From assembly GCA_052437175.1 (NCBI GenBank), contig JBQVOK010000001.1, forward strand, positions 434,001 to 498,000: 64,000 nucleotides of DNA, in the 5' to 3' direction. The notes under the pieces were generated by a model, which had not been told where the DNA came from, ran no database searches, and saw only the letters and a list, made by a program, of their open reading frames with translations. Each line of letters begins with the position of its first letter. The first letter of the stretch is position 1. The translations under genes and the position numbers were made by a program. This stretch comes from JACVCJ01 sp052437175 (GTDB taxonomy: Bacteria; Bacteroidota; Bacteroidia; CAIKAF01). Positions 36,172 to 46,720 of the stretch are shown one piece after another.

Positions 36172-37650
36172 TCAGGATTTCTTCTGCGCCTGCTGCAATT
36201 TGTATCGTTTCATAAAACCGACCACATCTTCGGCTCCCAGTTTCCGGGCAATGATCTTTTTGTTTTTATCCAGTACCAGTATCAGTGGCGTGGAACTGAT
36301 ATCGTAGGTAAGATGCAGGTTCATGCTCTGCAGCTCGGTCACCTTGTACTCGTAAATGTATTTGGCGGCATTCTTGGCCATATCTTCCGTAACCAGGGTG
36401 TTCAGGAAACGGATCTTTTTCGATTTCACAAACTCTTTCAGGTCTTCGATATTCCGTTTGGTACAAACACCATAGATCTTCATGCCCTGTGAGGCCAGCG
36501 TGGAATCGTAGAGCTGCTGCAGGCGCGGAATTTCCTTCTGGCAGTGGCCGCAACCCGGGTCCCAGAATACGAGCAGGGTGTATTCGGCATCGAATTTACT
36601 GAGGCGGAAAAAGTTGGTGCCGCTGGTATCCGGTAAGGACAGGTCCGGGGCCGTTTTGCCACAGAGCGTGGGCTCCATATCGCTTACGCGTTTGGCAATT
36701 TTGGAAAGGGTGGTACTGTCGGCCCACCAGGCGTTCTCCTTATTGTAATAATTTTTGGCTACGTGTACAAAGCTGTTCTCTACACACATCAGCTTGCTGT
36801 TGGCAAAATACTTGTACAGGAACTGTACGGTGTATTTAAAGTTCTCCTTATTGGCGCGCGACATGGCAATTACCTTATCGGTGTAGGCATTGAGCGTATC
36901 GGGCACTTTCAGTACCAGTTTATCGAAATAGGTGGTAAGCTTGTCGGAAAGGATCGGGGTACGCGCCAGTCCGCCATCGCTCCAGTCGTAATTATCCCAG
37001 AAGTGATTTACCGTGTAGTAGTAAGCCCTGGTAGAATCTTCCTGGGTTTTTAATTCCATGTTGTGCTGTACTTCCTTGGATGCGCGGAACAGGTGCGCCA
37101 CCAGGGAATTGGGGAATTGTCTGCCGATGGTCTCTTCTTCGGCTTCGATCTCTTTCTGCCAGCCCTCGATGCGGGTCTGGTAAATTTTAGAAGAGTCGTT
37201 GTCCTTGCCCAGTGCGTCGATGCGCTTGCGGGCCTTCATCATTTCCAGTTGTTTCTGGCCGGCAGTATCCATAAATTTAAAGAAGGCCGCGTTGAGGTCG
37301 TGTCCTTTGACCTTAGCCGACCTTACCAGGTTCAGGGTATCGGTTTCGATGCTGAAATGCTGGTTCTCGTCCACGATAAAATCGAACATGTTCATACTGG
37401 GCAGTACAATGATGTACAGGCCGGGTTCCAGGGCCTTATCGCCCTTGAACAGGAATTCGCCGGGTTTAAGCGCCTTGGCGGTATCGCGTACGTATTTGTT
37501 GTTGTCGTAATGGAACCCGAGATACAGCTCTTTGGCCGCAGAGTTCTTTATTTTAACCGAAATGGCATAACCCTCCTTGTTGGCCGCGGTCTGGGCCAGG
37601 AGCATACCGGAGAAAAAGAGACAGCTGAGTGCGAGAATGGTTTTCTTCAT
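36172..37650 (-). CDS. Exported DUF4369 - thioredoxin-fold disulfide protein
   Basis: The 492-residue protein has a signal peptide (MKKTILALSCLFFSGMLLAQ), an N-terminal DUF4369-like domain (KIKNSAAKELYLGFHYDNN, LEPGLYIIVLPSMNMFDFIV), a helical middle region (about 140-320) and a C-terminal thioredoxin domain with active site FWDPGCGHCQKEIPRL (CGHC). The layout is typical of Bacteroidota periplasmic thiol-disulfide oxidoreductases of the TlpA/ResA type. It probably reduces or isomerises disulfides in exported proteins. ATG 37650 is chosen for the signal; an ATG eight codons earlier is possible. Confidence 0.88.
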   Translation of the reverse strand: MKKTILALSCLFFSGMLLAQTAANKEGYAISVKIKNSAAKELYLGFHYDNNKYVRDTAKALKPGEFLFKGDKALEPGLYIIVLPSMNMFDFIVDENQHFSIETDTLNLVRSAKVKGHDLNAAFFKFMDTAGQKQLEMMKARKRIDALGKDNDSSKIYQTRIEGWQKEIEAEEETIGRQFPNSLVAHLFRASKEVQHNMELKTQEDSTRAYYYTVNHFWDNYDWSDGGLARTPILSDKLTTYFDKLVLKVPDTLNAYTDKVIAMSRANKENFKYTVQFLYKYFANSKLMCVENSFVHVAKNYYNKENAWWADSTTLSKIAKRVSDMEPTLCGKTAPDLSLPDTSGTNFFRLSKFDAEYTLLVFWDPGCGHCQKEIPRLQQLYDSTLASQGMKIYGVCTKRNIEDLKEFVKSKKIRFLNTLVTEDMAKNAAKYIYEYKVTELQSMNLHLTYDISSTPLILVLDKNKKIIARKLGAEDVVGFMKRYKLQQAQKKS

Positions 37651-37687
37651 ACCTTTTCGTGCGGTTTTTAACATATTTTATATACTA

Positions 37688-37695
37688 CAAATGTA
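37688..37695 (-). promoter_or_regulatory. -7 element (TACATTTG) of the thioredoxin-like gene
   Basis: TACATTTG on the minus strand fits TAnnTTTG exactly and lies 37 nt upstream of the chosen ATG, leaving a short leader. Confidence 0.5.
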
Positions 37696-37744
37696 AAGTT
37701 TGGGTTCAAAATCCATAGTACTTAACAGGCATTTAACAGCCTTT

Positions 37745-39484
37745 CTAAAAAATCATCATGATCGGGTAGCGGCCCAGTGTTTTTTCGGCAAAGGGCGAGC
37801 GCTTATACAGGTATTCGAGCTGGGCATAGGCATTGGCCGAAAAGGATGCGTCGGCCGATCTTTTGGCGTCAAATTCGGCTTTCAGGCCGGCATCGGTATC
37901 CAGCATCCGGCGGGCATAGCCGTCGAATATATACGATGAAAAGTGTTCTTTCTGTTCGGCAATGGCCGCAAAATAGCCCCATACCAGGTAACTGTCGGGC
38001 CCGTAGGGATGCAGGGCGTTCATCAGGTACAGGTCGTTAAAGGTGCCGGTATGCACCAGCACAGAGCCCGCCTTTACCAGAACGGCTTCTTTTACGCGCA
38101 GTACGGCCGTATCTTTCAGGGAGAACAGGGGCCGGCCTTCGTACAGGCTCTGGAATTTTACATCGGGCAGGTACCAGGTCTCTGCCTGCAGAAGGGTGTC
38201 GTTGCGGAGTTTCTGGGTGACCACACCGGCTTTTTCCAGCTTTTCGGCCAGTTTGCGGTAGGCGAAAGGAATAACAAAGGTCCTGGGTTTTACAGCCGTG
38301 TACGTTGTGGTAAATTTATCGTAGTAACTGATCTTCTTTTCATAGGGTTTCGTACGGTCGTAATACAGCTGCATCTCGCCCGTGATGGGGCTCTGGGCAC
38401 GGTAGGCCTCGTAGCCCATGAAGGCGATACGGCGGTCTTCACTTTTATCGATCTCGTAACGCAGCGGTATCCAGGTAGCGTCTTTTACCCAGGCCCGGAA
38501 CATATTGCGGTATACGAGCACCTTGCGGCTGTTGGCGTTCAGGAACTCCCGCGATACTTCCAGGAAGGCCCTGGTGGCTTCCACGCGTTCGGGAAAAGCC
38601 TTCAGCATGTGCGTTTCGGGCGTAAAGGAAAAGGTACCCCAGAGCGATGTGTAGCCGTTGCTGTAGCGCGGACTGTCGTAAAAAGCCGGGTACCCCTTGT
38701 CCGGCGAATCGTTCCAGATGTTTACGTAAGGCACCACGGGATAGCCCTTTTTCTCCATTTTCTGGTACAGTTCCGGTACAATTTCTTTGCGGTGATAGGT
38801 ATTCAGCGGTTCGGGCAGACGGTCGCCGCTGCTGTGCAGCAGGGTAAACACGTGCTGGTAATCGGCACCGTTGCTTACATGCGTGTCTATGAAAAAGTCG
38901 GGATCGAAAGCCCGGAATATTTCGGCAAAGGAAACGGCATTACTGCTTTCCTGTTTCATAAAATCGCGGTTCAGGTCCAGGTTCTGGGCATTGCCGCGAA
39001 AGCCGTATTCTTCGGGGCCGTTCTGGTTGGCGCGCGTACAGCAGCCGCGGTTCAGCATGCCGTCTATATTGTAGGCGGGGATGATGCACAGCACCACGTT
39101 CTCCAGTTTGCGGGCCAGGTCGGGATCGTTCAGCAGTTCGTCCACCCAGATCACCGAGGCGTCCATGCCGTCGGGCTCCCCGGGGTGTATGCCGTTCATG
39201 ACCATCAGCACGCCTTTACTGCCTTCGCGGATCTCCTCCGGGGTGAATTTTTCATCGGTATTGATCACAAAAACGTGCAGCGGAACGCCGGCATCGGTCA
39301 TGCCCCATTCGGTAAGCATGGCGTCCTGGTGCATCTGGTCCAGCTTTTTGTACAGGTTAATGAGCTCTTCGTAACTGAAACTTTTGTTCTCCCGGTATTG
39401 CAGGGGAACGATGCGTTGTGCCGAAGCCTTTGCCAGTAGGAGGATACAGAGAATTCCCGAAAAAATAAAACCCGTTCTTTTCAT
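37745..39484 (-). CDS. M14-family zinc carboxypeptidase, exported
   Basis: The 579-residue product starts with a signal peptide (MKRTGFIFSGILCILLLAKA). The zinc motif is NGIHPGEPDG (His100, Glu103), followed by NIDGMLNRG, the substrate-binding NLDLNRDFMK and the third-ligand histidine in FIDTHVSNGADY. These are M14 carboxypeptidase features. It likely trims peptides or peptidoglycan fragments outside the cytoplasm. An upstream in-frame ATG at 39514 lies 8 nt after a TATTTTTC element (39523-39530) and would give a longer signal, so the start is not settled. Confidence 0.88.
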   Translation of the reverse strand: MKRTGFIFSGILCILLLAKASAQRIVPLQYRENKSFSYEELINLYKKLDQMHQDAMLTEWGMTDAGVPLHVFVINTDEKFTPEEIREGSKGVLMVMNGIHPGEPDGMDASVIWVDELLNDPDLARKLENVVLCIIPAYNIDGMLNRGCCTRANQNGPEEYGFRGNAQNLDLNRDFMKQESSNAVSFAEIFRAFDPDFFIDTHVSNGADYQHVFTLLHSSGDRLPEPLNTYHRKEIVPELYQKMEKKGYPVVPYVNIWNDSPDKGYPAFYDSPRYSNGYTSLWGTFSFTPETHMLKAFPERVEATRAFLEVSREFLNANSRKVLVYRNMFRAWVKDATWIPLRYEIDKSEDRRIAFMGYEAYRAQSPITGEMQLYYDRTKPYEKKISYYDKFTTTYTAVKPRTFVIPFAYRKLAEKLEKAGVVTQKLRNDTLLQAETWYLPDVKFQSLYEGRPLFSLKDTAVLRVKEAVLVKAGSVLVHTGTFNDLYLMNALHPYGPDSYLVWGYFAAIAEQKEHFSSYIFDGYARRMLDTDAGLKAEFDAKRSADASFSANAYAQLEYLYKRSPFAEKTLGRYPIMMIF

Positions 39485-39564
39485 CCGCGATGGAAACCTT
39501 TTTAATGAGCTCATGAAGTTAGGAAAAATATCGCTACGGGGCGGCACCTGTGGCGAAAAAGCCT

Positions 39565-42390
39565 TTATGCGTTCTCGCGGCGGCAGATATGTACAAAGGG
39601 ACAAATGCTGCATTTGCGGCGGTCTTCGGTTTGCCGGAAAGGCAGGGAGGGATTGTAAATTTCCTGTAGCAATGCCTGCAGCAGCTCCGTGAAATCTGCT
39701 TCTAACAGGCGGATGTCGCTGAGCGGGGCGCGGTCGAGACTGAGCAGCAGCAGGGTTTCTTCTTTGCGGCCGGATTTTAAGGCGTAAATGCCGGGTTGCA
39801 CAGGCTGTTGTGTGTTCCGGTGCCGGCGGTACATAAAACCGTAGAGCAGGGTTTGCAGGGCCGCCTTGTGTCGTCCGGCGCTTTCCCGGTCAAACAGGCC
39901 GGCCAGGTCTTTAAACTTCAGGTCTACCATACCGGTCTTGTAATCGATCACCTGTATCACGCCGTCCTTCAGGTCTACACGGTCGATCATCCCCGAAATA
40001 AGTACGTTTTCGGTCTTGCCGCCGATCTGTACTTCTACGGGCAGGATATGTCTTTCCGCGCGATCGCTGCCGATCTCGGTGCCCAGCAGGGTAAAGGGCA
40101 GGCGGCTGCGGTCGTTGTCGAGTACCTTCTGTATGTAATCGGCCAGCAGTTCCCGGATGATCAGCTTGTCGGACTCAGCCGTATAAATATGTCCCTGTCC
40201 GAAAGCATTGGCAAATTCGGCATCCAGCACTTCGGGAATCCGTTTTTGAAGGGCATCCATATCCGCCGGCTGTAAAACCCGGTTCTGCAGCGGTGCATAC
40301 AGGTTCTCGAGCGCGGCATGCAGAATATTCCCGAACAGGGCATGGTCTACATCGTCTTCGATCTCTTCTTCTTCCTGCAGGTAGGCTACTTTGGAGAAAT
40401 AGAACTTCAGGCTGCAGTCCAGGTACATGCTGATGGCGCTGGGCGACAGGGTGCGTGTGCCGGTAAATTCGCACAGTTTAGCCCATACGGGGCCGTCCTT
40501 GGCAATTTCGATCACCCGTTCGCGTGCCGGTACAAAACGGTTGCCCAGCAGGGATTCCTGTATGTTCCAGTGGGTAATTTCGTTCTGCACCTGCCAGAGG
40601 TAACGGCTTTTTTCACCCCCGGAAATGCCTTCGCTTTCGGTGTTGTACAGCAGGTAAATGTGTTTTGCACGATGCAGCAGACGGTAGAAGAAATAGGCCT
40701 GGGCGGCCGTTTTTTCGTCGGGGCCGGGTATACCGAAGGCTTTGCGCAGGGTGAAGGGAATGTAGGAATTGCCGCCGCCTTCGCCGGGCATGCTGCCTTC
40801 GTTCATGCAGGGAATAAATACGTATTCGAAGTCGAGCGAGCGGCTTTCGAGCGGCCCCAGTACCTGCAGACCTTCTACCGGTTCGCCGAGGAAGGGTACT
40901 TTGAGGCTGCGCAGGGTGGCGCTTATAATTTTATACTGATCTTCCTGGTCGGTGGAATGATTTTCCGCGGCCAGAATTTCGTATAGTCTTCGTAGTTCTT
41001 TGTATACAACAGGAAGCAGTTGTTTGTCGATATCGGGCATATCCTCGGGCAGCAGTTCCTGCATACTTTCCAGGATGCGAAGTACGTGCAGGAAAAAGCT
41101 CTGTTCCTGTACGGCAAAGAGCACGCGGCCGATCTCCCCGGTATTTTCCAGCAGTTCTTCCCCGGTCAGGTATACGCGGTTGTTGCGTTTCCAGGTTTCG
41201 ATCTCCGGGTTGGCTTCCGGGGGTAATATGCCCTGTATGTAGGGGTTCTGCAACACCTGTATCGTATAGGGTGCGTAGAACCAGCGCCCCGTGGACGAAA
41301 TACGCATGCGCGTATACATGCGGTGCAGCGATTCGGTAAGCGGGTACAGGGCCGAATAGGAAATGGGATAACCCATGGTCACGTTCACCCGGCTATATTC
41401 TGCGGGCAGGGCCGAAAGCAGGGAAGGCAGCAGTTCTTCGCGCGGCATGATCACGGCGGCTTTGCCGGCATCGATCTGTTCTTCCTGCATAATACTGCCG
41501 ATCACCTGGGCCTGTCCGGCTTCCATGGGTACGCCGATATAGCGTATCTCCGGGCGGGACTGTGCTATGTGCCGGCGGATCTGCTGCGGGTCGATGAATT
41601 TTTCGTTCAGGCGGGCAAAATAACCGGCTTCGTGTTTGCTGTCCTGTACGTAATGGGCGTCGTAATCCCAGTGAAACTGTACATTTTCTTTATAACGTAG
41701 TGTATCGAAAAGGGTACGTTCGCAGGAGTCGAGCTGGTTAAAGCCGATGCATACATAGTGGTCGAATTCACCGCTGCGCCATTGATTCCGGAGGGTTTCG
41801 GCGGCGTCGCGGTAGATCATGCCTTCGTAGCCGATGCCCTGTGCGCGTAAGGTATTGCGGAATTCTTCGTATATAGGGTATAGCTTTTCCCAGATCTCGA
41901 AAAAGTCGCGGCGGGCCCGGGTATTGTCCTTCGAAAATTCGCCCCAGAACAGCTGTATGGCCTGTAACTGCTTTTCGGTAAGGTATTCCATATCGAGCAG
42001 CATTTCTTTTTCGGCGGCCAGGTTGGTATACAAAAGGCGTGCCGGTACCATCCAGGTGTCGATCTCGTTAAAGTCCGAAAGCAGTATCTCGCCCCAGGGA
42101 ATGAACTGGTGCAGGGGCTCATCGCGGCCGGTTACGCGTTTGTGTACCTTGTACAGCTCACTCAGCAGCAGCAGGCGATCTACGGGTATAAGCGGACTGT
42201 AGCTGCGCAGCAGTTCGGTAGAGGTGCGTACCTGCGGGGCCCATACCGGGCGTTCCCGGTTTTGCAGGGCCAGGTGCTTGTACAGGAACTGTGCGGCGCG
42301 GCGGTTGGGAAATACCACGCACACCCTGCGCAGATCGGTGCCGAACTGCTTTAGTAACTGTTGCGCTATTTCTCCCAGGAATGTTTCCAT
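39565..42390 (-). CDS. addB: AddB-type helicase-nuclease subunit with Fe-S PD-(D/E)XK domain
   Basis: The 941-residue protein has an N-terminal inactivated-helicase-like region (CVVFPNRRAAQFLYKHLAL) without a Walker A motif. It ends in a PD-(D/E)XK nuclease (VIQVIDYKTGMVDLKFKDLA). The clustered cysteines CSICPFVHICRR plus an earlier one in YLDCSLKFYFSK match the Fe-S staple of AddB-like nucleases. With AddA it resects double-strand breaks for RecA loading. ATG 42390 lies one base after the addA stop; an in-frame start at 42420 would overlap addA. Confidence 0.85.
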   Translation of the reverse strand: METFLGEIAQQLLKQFGTDLRRVCVVFPNRRAAQFLYKHLALQNRERPVWAPQVRTSTELLRSYSPLIPVDRLLLLSELYKVHKRVTGRDEPLHQFIPWGEILLSDFNEIDTWMVPARLLYTNLAAEKEMLLDMEYLTEKQLQAIQLFWGEFSKDNTRARRDFFEIWEKLYPIYEEFRNTLRAQGIGYEGMIYRDAAETLRNQWRSGEFDHYVCIGFNQLDSCERTLFDTLRYKENVQFHWDYDAHYVQDSKHEAGYFARLNEKFIDPQQIRRHIAQSRPEIRYIGVPMEAGQAQVIGSIMQEEQIDAGKAAVIMPREELLPSLLSALPAEYSRVNVTMGYPISYSALYPLTESLHRMYTRMRISSTGRWFYAPYTIQVLQNPYIQGILPPEANPEIETWKRNNRVYLTGEELLENTGEIGRVLFAVQEQSFFLHVLRILESMQELLPEDMPDIDKQLLPVVYKELRRLYEILAAENHSTDQEDQYKIISATLRSLKVPFLGEPVEGLQVLGPLESRSLDFEYVFIPCMNEGSMPGEGGGNSYIPFTLRKAFGIPGPDEKTAAQAYFFYRLLHRAKHIYLLYNTESEGISGGEKSRYLWQVQNEITHWNIQESLLGNRFVPARERVIEIAKDGPVWAKLCEFTGTRTLSPSAISMYLDCSLKFYFSKVAYLQEEEEIEDDVDHALFGNILHAALENLYAPLQNRVLQPADMDALQKRIPEVLDAEFANAFGQGHIYTAESDKLIIRELLADYIQKVLDNDRSRLPFTLLGTEIGSDRAERHILPVEVQIGGKTENVLISGMIDRVDLKDGVIQVIDYKTGMVDLKFKDLAGLFDRESAGRHKAALQTLLYGFMYRRHRNTQQPVQPGIYALKSGRKEETLLLLSLDRAPLSDIRLLEADFTELLQALLQEIYNPSLPFRQTEDRRKCSICPFVHICRRENA

Positions 42391-42391
42391 T

Positions 42392-45300
42392 TTATACGAT
42401 GGGCTGTATGTGCATATCACTTAAATACACCAGCCAGGCTTTGCAGGGCTTGCCGTGCAGGGTGCCGATGAGCTGTGCGTATTCTTTTACCTGTAATTCG
42501 TGCTCGCTGCGCGGACTGCCCGTTTTAAAATCGATGATCTCTGAAAACGTGTCGTGTAGCAGGATACGGTCGGGAATACGTATCTCGCCCGCGGGATTGA
42601 TCAGCGGGGTTTCCGTAAGTACTTCGGCCGTGGTATTGAACCAGGCGCGCATCTGTGGATGATGCAGCACATGGTCGAGCATATCGTGCAGTTCGGCTTC
42701 TTCTTCTGTGGTAATTTCACCGTTGAGCTGCAGGGTCTTTATAAGGGTGCCGATATCGCTCTGCGAACGGGTTATGGCCAGTATTTCGTGACTGAGCATC
42801 CCCAGGCGGACCTGTTTTTTTTCGGTAAGTATGCGGGCCGGTTTTATGCGGATGGAACGATGCGGGTTGCAGCGGAACGTATCCTGAAAAAATACATTAT
42901 CCCTTCCTTTTTGTTTGGGCTGAAAGGCTTCGCGTTGCCCGATCTCAAAGCGGTCATCTGTGCGCAGTTGCTGTAATGCAAAAGTACCTTCCGGTTGTAC
43001 GCTCAGGTCTTGTTTAGCCAGCACCAGGTACTGGTACAGCCATTTATCCAGGGACGAAGGGTCGGATACGTCGCCGTCGGCTTTACGTTTGGGTTCCGGG
43101 GCCAGCAGGTACAGTTCCTTTTCGGCCCGGGTAATGGCCACGTAAAACAGGTTCAGTGCGTCGGTAAGACTTTCGGAGGTCTCCATTTCGTATTCCTCGC
43201 GGAACTCGGTCTCGGCCAGCTGTTGCGAATAATTTACGGGTATGGCGCCCAGGTCCTGCAGCCAGCCGCTGTCTTTCCGCGTCCACAGGGTACTGCGTCC
43301 CGGCTTCAGGCTGATGTCGCCAAAGGGGAAGATCAGCAGCGGAAATTCCAGGCCTTTGGACTTATGCACCGTCATTAGCCGTATACCATCGGTGTTTTCG
43401 GCGGCCGGCATGGCAATGCTGTGTTTGTTCTCGTCCCAGAATTCCAGGAAATCGGCCAGGCCCGTGCGGTATTTTTTCAGGAAGCCCAGCAGGGTGTCTT
43501 CCAGGCTTTGCAGGTAGGAACTTTGCTGTGTGGCATTGCTGAGGCCGAACATATTCAGCAGGCTGTGAAAAAGGTCGGGCAGGTTTTTCTGCGCCAGCTT
43601 TTCCGGGTAAAAACCGTCGGGAAGCAGGCTGCGCAGGGCCGGACCGAGCGGTTCGCGGCTGAGCCATTCTTCCGGTTCGGGCTGAAGACCGCGCAGTTCG
43701 TACCAGTCGCAGAGCAACTCCACACAAGGCAGCAGGGCCAGCGGATTTTTTACCAGGCGGAACGCATTGATGAGTATACGAATAACGGGTGCATGCATCA
43801 GCAGTCCGCTCTCCGAAGAGACCACGTCCAGCCGGTACTGGGGGTATTGTTTCTGTTTTTCGAGCAGGAAGGCCGCAATGCGTTGTCCGTCGCTGCGGCG
43901 CCGGGTCAGTATGCAGATATCGCCGGCCCGGTAACCGCGGTCCTGGGCCTCGCAGATGATCTGTAGCAGACGTTCGGCCACGGGGTCTGTATCCTCGTCC
44001 TCTTCGGGCTGTGCAAGCCATTCCAGGCTGGCGTAACCGCCTGTGCGGGCATTGGTCTTTTGTATGGAAGCCCGGTACAGTTCATGTGTGCGCCGCTGCC
44101 GCAGGAAGGTAAGACTGTCCTCTGCGTATTCGCGGTTCAGCAGCCAGGCAATAAGACTTTCAGAGGCGAGCAGGGCCAGTGTATTGTTAAACGTAACAAT
44201 GTGGGAATAACTGCGGTAATTCGTGTCCAGGAAAAGGGTCTGTGCGGTAGGCTGTCCGAATTGTTCCTGCACCTTGTACAGGATCAGGTCGCGGTCGCCG
44301 TTGCGCCAGCGGTAAATGGCCTGTTTGGCATCGCCCACGATCAGGTTCTCAAAGCCCTGGTCGGTGCTGTTCTTCAGCAGGGGATACAGGTTCTCCCACT
44401 GCATGGTGGAGGTGTCCTGGAACTCATCTAGCAGGAAATGATCGTAGCGGCTGCCGATCTTTTCGTAGATAAAAGGAGTGTCCTGTTCGGAGGTCATCAG
44501 GTGGATCAGGTCGGTACTATCGCTCAGCAGCAGGATGTTGTTGTCGCGGCGGTAATTTTCCAGGTGTTTCAGCAGGTCGGCCGTAATGCCGGTGAGGTAG
44601 AACTGTTTCAGCACTTCGCGGGCGGTGAGATACAGCGTCCATTTTTCCTTTACGAGTGTGTCGAGGTTGCGCAGGACCGGGGCGATCACCGAAAGGTAAA
44701 CGGCCAGCAGATCGGGTGTTTTTTGTGTCTTTTCCTCCAGTTCCTGCAGCTTTTTCAGGTCCTCGGGCAGGCTCAGGATATTGCCTTCGGCCCAGAGTTC
44801 CGTTTTTTTGGCAGGGGAACGGCTTTTACCGGGAAAATCTTCGGCCTTTACGCCGGCGGCGGCCAGTCCGGCCCGTACCTGAAGCGCCAGGGTCTGTACC
44901 TGCGTTTCCGTTTCGTTCACCAGGGCCTGCAGGGCTTCCTTTTTTTGTGTAAAGGCCCCCAGTTCGGGCAGCTGACCGAATACGCCGAATTTATTCTTGA
45001 AATCCTCGCTGAAAAGAATGCCGGTGTATTGCTGTATCTCGCTGCGGAAGTCCCAGGATTTGCCGCTTCCCGTACGTTCCCGTGCGTATTCCAGCAGCCA
45101 GTTGCGCAGTTCGCTGTTCGTGTCCAGGTCGTCAAAGAGTCCGCGGGTCATTTCGGCCGCAGCCTGGTCGTGGTTCAGCTCGGTCTCAAAGCCAACGCGT
45201 TTTATTTCACGGGCAAAGGAACGCAGCACCTTCTGGAAAAATTTATCGATGGTGGTCACTGAAAAACGGCTGTAACCGTGCAGGATCTCACGCAGGGCGG

Positions 45301-45589
45301 TGCGGGCACGGTCGCGTACCTCTTCCGGGCTGGTCTGTAATGCGTCTGCCAGGTAAGCGAGGTGTTCGGAAGGCGCATCGGAAGCCAGGGCCGAAAGGGC
45401 GTCCAGTATGCGGGTGCGCATTTCCGAAGTGGCTTTGTTCGTAAACGTAACGGCCAGTATGCGGAAGGGTTTCTGCAAAGGATCGGCCAGCGCCAGTTTC
45501 AGGAAACTGCGGGTGAGGGTGAAGGTTTTTCCACTCCCGGCCGATGCGCTGTATATTTTCAGTAGGGCTTGATCCTCAGAGGTATTCAT
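42392..45589 (-). CDS. addA: AddA-type UvrD/Rep helicase-nuclease subunit
   Basis: The 1,065-residue protein has Walker A YSASAGSGKTFTLTR near the N-terminus, motif Ia VTFTNKATSEM, Walker B LLDEFQDTSTMQW, motif IV-VI segments (LMTVHKSKGLEFPLLIFPF, LFYVAITRAEKELYLLAPE) and a C-terminal nuclease motif IIDFKTGSPRSEHELQVKEY. This is the motor and second nuclease of an AddAB complex. The operon promoter must lie in the 109 bp shared with holA. Cytoplasmic; double-strand break repair by family. Confidence 0.9.
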   Translation of the reverse strand: MNTSEDQALLKIYSASAGSGKTFTLTRSFLKLALADPLQKPFRILAVTFTNKATSEMRTRILDALSALASDAPSEHLAYLADALQTSPEEVRDRARTALREILHGYSRFSVTTIDKFFQKVLRSFAREIKRVGFETELNHDQAAAEMTRGLFDDLDTNSELRNWLLEYARERTGSGKSWDFRSEIQQYTGILFSEDFKNKFGVFGQLPELGAFTQKKEALQALVNETETQVQTLALQVRAGLAAAGVKAEDFPGKSRSPAKKTELWAEGNILSLPEDLKKLQELEEKTQKTPDLLAVYLSVIAPVLRNLDTLVKEKWTLYLTAREVLKQFYLTGITADLLKHLENYRRDNNILLLSDSTDLIHLMTSEQDTPFIYEKIGSRYDHFLLDEFQDTSTMQWENLYPLLKNSTDQGFENLIVGDAKQAIYRWRNGDRDLILYKVQEQFGQPTAQTLFLDTNYRSYSHIVTFNNTLALLASESLIAWLLNREYAEDSLTFLRQRRTHELYRASIQKTNARTGGYASLEWLAQPEEDEDTDPVAERLLQIICEAQDRGYRAGDICILTRRRSDGQRIAAFLLEKQKQYPQYRLDVVSSESGLLMHAPVIRILINAFRLVKNPLALLPCVELLCDWYELRGLQPEPEEWLSREPLGPALRSLLPDGFYPEKLAQKNLPDLFHSLLNMFGLSNATQQSSYLQSLEDTLLGFLKKYRTGLADFLEFWDENKHSIAMPAAENTDGIRLMTVHKSKGLEFPLLIFPFGDISLKPGRSTLWTRKDSGWLQDLGAIPVNYSQQLAETEFREEYEMETSESLTDALNLFYVAITRAEKELYLLAPEPKRKADGDVSDPSSLDKWLYQYLVLAKQDLSVQPEGTFALQQLRTDDRFEIGQREAFQPKQKGRDNVFFQDTFRCNPHRSIRIKPARILTEKKQVRLGMLSHEILAITRSQSDIGTLIKTLQLNGEITTEEEAELHDMLDHVLHHPQMRAWFNTTAEVLTETPLINPAGEIRIPDRILLHDTFSEIIDFKTGSPRSEHELQVKEYAQLIGTLHGKPCKAWLVYLSDMHIQPIV

Positions 45590-45698
45590 TCAGAAGCTGC
45601 ATTTGCAGGCTCTAAAATTAACGGTATCCGTTCTTTTTTTATGGAATGTTGAAAACTTGTGCAGGGGGATTGAAGCGAATTACCGAATTTTGCACACG

Positions 45699-46715
45699 AT
45701 GGTTGTGAAGTATTCCCAGTTGTTGGCCGATCTTAAGAAAAAGAACCTGAAGCCCGTATACGTACTGGCCGGAGAGGAGCCTTTCTACATAGATGCCATT
45801 ACCCGTTATATCGAGGAAAACCTGCTAACCCCCGACGAAAAGGAATTTAACCAGACCATTGTATACGGTCAGGACGTAGATGTGGACATGCTGCTTTCGG
45901 AGTGCAAATCGTACCCCATGCTGTCCAGCTTCCGCGTGGTGATCGTAAAAGAGGCCAAAAACCTGAAAAACCCGGATAAACTGCTGCCTTACGTAAAGAA
46001 TCCGGTGGAAAGCACCGTGCTGGTACTGGCGCATAAGAACAAAGACCTGGACCGCCGTCTGCAGCTTACCAAAGAGCTGGAAAAAAGTGAAAAGGTGGCC
46101 CTGCTGCATTCCGAAAAAGAACGCGAAAGCGATGTGCCCCGCTGGGTGGCCTCCTATTGCAAGGACCACGGTATTGATATTACCCAGAAGGCCACCGAAT
46201 ACCTGAGCGAATTCCTGGGCAATGACCTGCAGAAGATCGTGAACGAGATCGGTAAGCTGCGCCTGATCGTAGGCGAGGGTAAGCCCATCGAACATGAGCA
46301 TATCCTGGATAACATCGGGCTCAGCAAGGAATTTAACGTATTCGAACTGCAAAAGGCCATTGCCACCCGCAACCTGAAACGTGCCGTATCCATTGCCGTA
46401 CAGATGGGCAACAGCAAAAACACCAGTATACTGGCCATTCTGCCCACGCTTTACAACTTTTTTACCAAAGGCCTGCTGTTCAAGTACTACATGGGTGTGG
46501 AAAAGCTCTCGGCCGACCAGACCTCGATGAAACTGAAACTGTTCTCTATCCAGAAAAACGATATTGTAGCCCTGCACCAGCAATATTCCGTGGCACAGCT
46601 CAAGAACTGCATCCGCGAAGTAGGTATTGCCGACCTGTATGCCAAGGGCATTAACGCCCCGGATATGGACGAGGCTGAACTGATGCGGAATATGGTACTG
46701 AAATTTTTAAACTAA
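45699..46715 (+). CDS. holA: DNA polymerase III delta subunit HolA
   Basis: The 338-residue protein begins VVKYSQLLADLKKKNLKPVY, then VLAGEEPFYID, the typical HolA entry, and contains the clamp-loader AAA+-like fold without a functional Walker A. Segments such as KATEYLSEFLGNDLQKIVNE and SKEFNVFELQKAIATRNLKR match the delta subunit. It opens the sliding clamp in the DnaX clamp loader. The ATG at 45699 is chosen because 32 further residues upstream lack family character and a GAATTTTG element ends 6 nt before it. Divergent from addA. Confidence 0.92.
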   Translation: MVVKYSQLLADLKKKNLKPVYVLAGEEPFYIDAITRYIEENLLTPDEKEFNQTIVYGQDVDVDMLLSECKSYPMLSSFRVVIVKEAKNLKNPDKLLPYVKNPVESTVLVLAHKNKDLDRRLQLTKELEKSEKVALLHSEKERESDVPRWVASYCKDHGIDITQKATEYLSEFLGNDLQKIVNEIGKLRLIVGEGKPIEHEHILDNIGLSKEFNVFELQKAIATRNLKRAVSIAVQMGNSKNTSILAILPTLYNFFTKGLLFKYYMGVEKLSADQTSMKLKLFSIQKNDIVALHQQYSVAQLKNCIREVGIADLYAKGINAPDMDEAELMRNMVLKFLN

Positions 46716-46720
46716 AGAAC